A stretch of 7,184 nucleotides of DNA, taken from Patescibacteria group bacterium. Its GTDB lineage: Bacteria; Patescibacteriota; WWE3; 2-01-FULL-39-13. The DNA lies in contig JAUPVU010000005.1 of assembly GCA_030916925.1 (NCBI GenBank), forward strand, positions 1 to 7,184, read 5' to 3'. Below the pieces are notes generated by a model, which saw nothing but the letters and a program-made list of their open reading frames with translations, did not search any database and was not told the origin of the DNA. Positions 5,694 to 7,184 of the stretch are shown here, in pieces (the first letter of the stretch is position 1; every line of letters starts with the position of its first letter). The position numbers were made by a program, and so were the translations under genes.

Positions 5694-6236
5694 ATGAGTA
5701 AAATCGGAAATACACCAATAAAACTAAATACAGATACAAAAATCGATATGAAAAAAGGTTTTGTAACAGTTACAGGTCCTAAAGGTGTTTTGGAAGTTCC
5801 TGTTCATGACATTATTGAGGTTAAACCAGATGGAGAATTTTTAAAATTAACTTTAAAAGATACCACAAATCCAGAAGGAAAAGCTCAATGGGGATTAGCA
5901 AGGGCATTAATAAATAATGCAGTCGTAGGTGTAAATACAGGTTTCACAAAAGAATTGGAATTAGTAGGAGTTGGATACAGAGTTGAAAAAGCCGGTAAAG
6001 ATTTAAAGATTCAAATTGGATATTCTCATCCAGTAATAGTGATAGCACCAGAAGGTATAACTTTAGATGTTGAAGGTAATACGATGATTAAGGTATCCGG
6101 AATTGATAGACAATCAGTTGGGCAAGTTGCTGCTAATATAAGAGCAATAAGAAAACCTGAACCATATAAAGGTAAAGGGATTAAATATAAGGACGAAATA
6201 ATTAAGAGAAAACAAGGAAAGGCTTCTAAGAAGTAA
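5694..6236 (+). CDS. rplF: 50S ribosomal protein L6 (uL6)
   Basis: L6 has two repeated alpha/beta domains and lies beside the sarcin-ricin loop at the factor-binding site. It is 180 aa long (E. coli 177). It begins SKIGNTPIKL, then VTVTGPKGVLEVPV in domain 1 and GFTKELELVGVGYRVEKAG at the junction. Domain 2 contains IGYSHPVIV and VSGIDRQSVGQVAANIRAIR, and the signature KPEPYKGKGIKYKDEII lies near the end. The tail is Lys-rich. The start is 2 bases after rpsH with no SD sequence. A 15-base gap follows the gene, the largest in the window. Confidence 0.98.
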   Translation: MSKIGNTPIKLNTDTKIDMKKGFVTVTGPKGVLEVPVHDIIEVKPDGEFLKLTLKDTTNPEGKAQWGLARALINNAVVGVNTGFTKELELVGVGYRVEKAGKDLKIQIGYSHPVIVIAPEGITLDVEGNTMIKVSGIDRQSVGQVAANIRAIRKPEPYKGKGIKYKDEIIKRKQGKASKK

Positions 6237-6240
6237 ATTT

Positions 6241-6247
6241 AAAGGAG
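6241..6247 (+). promoter_or_regulatory. Shine-Dalgarno site of rplR
   Basis: AAAGGAG lies in the 15-base gap after rplF, 4 bases before the rplR ATG at 6252. The match is strong but the spacing is short. It is the only SD sequence in the window lying wholly outside a coding region. Confidence 0.7.
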
Positions 6248-6251
6248 AAAT

Positions 6252-6599
6252 ATGAAAAAAAATCATCAAACAGCAAAACAAAGAAGAAACACTAGATCAA
6301 GAGGATTAAGTAAAGGAACCGTAGATAAACCAAGAATCTGTGTATTCAGATCAAATAAAAATATATATGCACAAGTAATTAATGACGGTGAAGGAAAGGT
6401 GTTAGCTTCTGAGTCTTCTGTTGCTACAGAATTCAAAGGATCTAAATCTAAAATTGCCCTAGAAGTTGGAGAAAATATCGGAGAGAAATTAAAAAGTTTA
6501 AAAATTGAAAGTGCAATTTTTGATCGAAATGGTTATCGATACCACGGGAGAGTTAAAAATATTGCAGAGGGAATTCGTTCTAAGGGAATTAATTTATAA
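6252..6599 (+). CDS. rplR: 50S ribosomal protein L18 (uL18)
   Basis: L18 brings 5S rRNA into the 50S central protuberance together with L5. It is 115 aa long (E. coli 117). It has a basic, probably flexible N terminus (KQRRNTRSRGLSKG), followed by KPRICVFRSNKNIYAQVIND in the core and the signature FDRNGYRYHGRVKNIAEGIR near the C terminus. The 15-base gap and its own SD sequence make it a fresh initiation point in an otherwise coupled run. No unusual residues noticed. Confidence 0.97.
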   Translation: MKKNHQTAKQRRNTRSRGLSKGTVDKPRICVFRSNKNIYAQVINDGEGKVLASESSVATEFKGSKSKIALEVGENIGEKLKSLKIESAIFDRNGYRYHGRVKNIAEGIRSKGINL

Positions 6600-6603
6600 A
6601 AAT

Positions 6604-7092
6604 ATGGAAAGAAAATTAGGTAGGCCAATGGAACAACAAAGCGAAGAAAGAGTTCAACAATTCGAAGAGAAGGTATTGAATGTTAGAAGAGTTTCAACAA
6701 AAAGACAGGGTGGAGCATCCTATCACTTTTCAGCACTTGCGGTTGTTGGTGATAGATCCGGAAGAGTCGGAATTGGTATCGCTAAATCGAAAGAGAATAT
6801 GGTCGCAATGAAAAAAGCTATAAATAGGGCTAAGAGAGATGTATTCGATGTGCCAATTACTACAAACGGTAGTATTCCACATGAAGTAACTTCTAAACAT
6901 GGTGCATCTAAATTATTTATGAAGCCAGCACCAGATGGAGCTGGAATTATTGCAGGAAGTAGTGTTAGACAAATTTTCGAATTAGCCGGTATTAGAAATA
7001 TTTCTGCTAAAGTTATTGGAAGTACTAATCAAATTAATAATGCATACGCAACGGTAGATGCATTAAAAAAGTTAAGAATCGTAATAAAATAA
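6604..7092 (+). CDS. rpsE: 30S ribosomal protein S5 (uS5)
   Basis: S5 lies on the solvent side of the 30S body near the mRNA entry channel and influences decoding accuracy. I start it at the ATG at 6604, 4 bases after rplR, giving 162 aa (E. coli 167). The frame is open upstream to an ATG at 6505, but that stretch is rplR coding sequence and the encoded residues are not S5-like. ATG 6628 is possible. The double-stranded-RNA-binding-like domain shows VLNVRRVSTKRQGGASYHF, ALAVVGDRSGRVG and IGIAKSKENMVAMKKAI. The C-terminal domain shows IPHEVTSKHGASKLFMKPA, GAGIIAGSSVRQIFELAG and GSTNQINNAYATVDAL. The Arg usually following the loop GG is Ala38, and the C terminus ends early at LRIVIK. Confidence 0.96.
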   Translation: MERKLGRPMEQQSEERVQQFEEKVLNVRRVSTKRQGGASYHFSALAVVGDRSGRVGIGIAKSKENMVAMKKAINRAKRDVFDVPITTNGSIPHEVTSKHGASKLFMKPAPDGAGIIAGSSVRQIFELAGIRNISAKVIGSTNQINNAYATVDALKKLRIVIK

Positions 7093-7093
7093 T

Positions 7094-7184
7094 ATGGCAA
7101 TATCATTAAATAATCTAACTAGAATATTAGGACACAAATCACGTGGAAAAAGAGTTGGTCGTGGTCACGGCTCAGGTAAAGGTG
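7094..7184 (+). CDS. rplO: 50S ribosomal protein L15 (uL15), 3'-partial
   Basis: Only the first 30 codons are inside the window. They read MAISLNNLTRILGHKSRGK followed by RVGRGHGSGKG. The KRVGRGxGSGKG motif is the L15 N-terminal signature, from the extended tail that penetrates 23S rRNA. L15 is a late 50S assembly protein, normally about 145 aa. Its ATG lies 1 base after the rpsE stop with no SD sequence. The usual gene between rpsE and rplO, rpmD (L30), is absent. The 3' end and any following secY lie outside the window. Confidence 0.93.
   Translation, partial: MAISLNNLTRILGHKSRGKRVGRGHGSGKG

Larger units (their letters stand above)
1..7184 (+). other. Fused S10-spc ribosomal protein operon (partial at both ends)
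   Basis: Eighteen genes run on one strand in the conserved bacterial order. Gaps range from an 8-base overlap to 15 bases. I found no hairpin followed by a T-run that would serve as a terminator, and no room for a promoter outside coding sequence. The promoter, the leader and the first genes (rpsJ, rplC) would lie upstream of the window. Transcription as one unit is inferred from this layout. Confidence 0.85.

Noticed and set aside
6505..6603. N-terminal extension of S5 from the ATG at 6505
   Set aside because: The 33 extra residues come from rplR codons read in another frame and do not resemble S5. ATG 6604 gives the family length.
1..7184. CRISPR, mobile elements, tRNA/rRNA genes, defence systems
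   Set aside because: No spaced direct repeats, transposase, integrase or structured RNA was seen. The window is filled almost entirely by ribosomal protein genes.

Overview
The window is a ribosomal-protein gene cluster: the fused S10 and spc operons of a bacterium, all on the + strand, with no non-coding stretch longer than about 15 bases. Eighteen genes lie in canonical bacterial order: rplD (5' end cut off by the window), rplW, rplB, rpsS, rplV, rpsC, rplP, rpmC, rpsQ, rplN, rplX, rplE, rpsN (zinc type), rpsH, rplF, rplR, rpsE and rplO (3' end cut off). There are no RNA genes, mobile elements, CRISPR arrays, terminators or recognisable internal promoters.

The DNA is AT-rich (roughly 35% GC by eye). 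Two features point to a member of the Candidate Phyla Radiation (CPR, Patescibacteria): rpmD (L30) is missing between rpsE and rplO, where only 1 base separates the two genes, and L4, L2 and S14 look CPR-like. TGA ends at least two genes (rplD and rplW), so the UGA=Gly code of Absconditabacteria/Gracilibacteria does not apply. I cannot name the phylum within CPR from this window.

Layout: 1-2994 holds the L4-L23-L2-S19-L22-S3 block of the S10 operon, with 4- to 8-base stop/start overlaps at L4/L23, L23/L2 and L22/S3. 3005-3875 holds L16-L29-S17. At 3877 the spc part begins (L14-L24-L5-S14-S8-L6-L18-S5-L15), only 1 base after S17 ends, so the two operons are read as one transcript here. Seven genes carry clear Shine-Dalgarno (SD) sequences. 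The other ten internal starts carry none and sit 1-12 bases after, or overlapping, the preceding stop codon, which suggests translational coupling.

Together the products build both subunits: exit-tunnel proteins (L4, L22, L23, L24, L29), peptidyl-transferase and A-site neighbours (L2, L16), 5S rRNA binders (L5, L18), the factor-binding region (L6, L14), the 30S head (S3, S14, S19) and the 30S body (S5, S8, S17). I see no new biological system. The points worth a second look are changes at normally very conserved rRNA-contact motifs in L2, L22, S3, L16 and S5, and a perfect 8-bp inverted repeat early in rplE, near where S8 autoregulates the E. coli spc operon.
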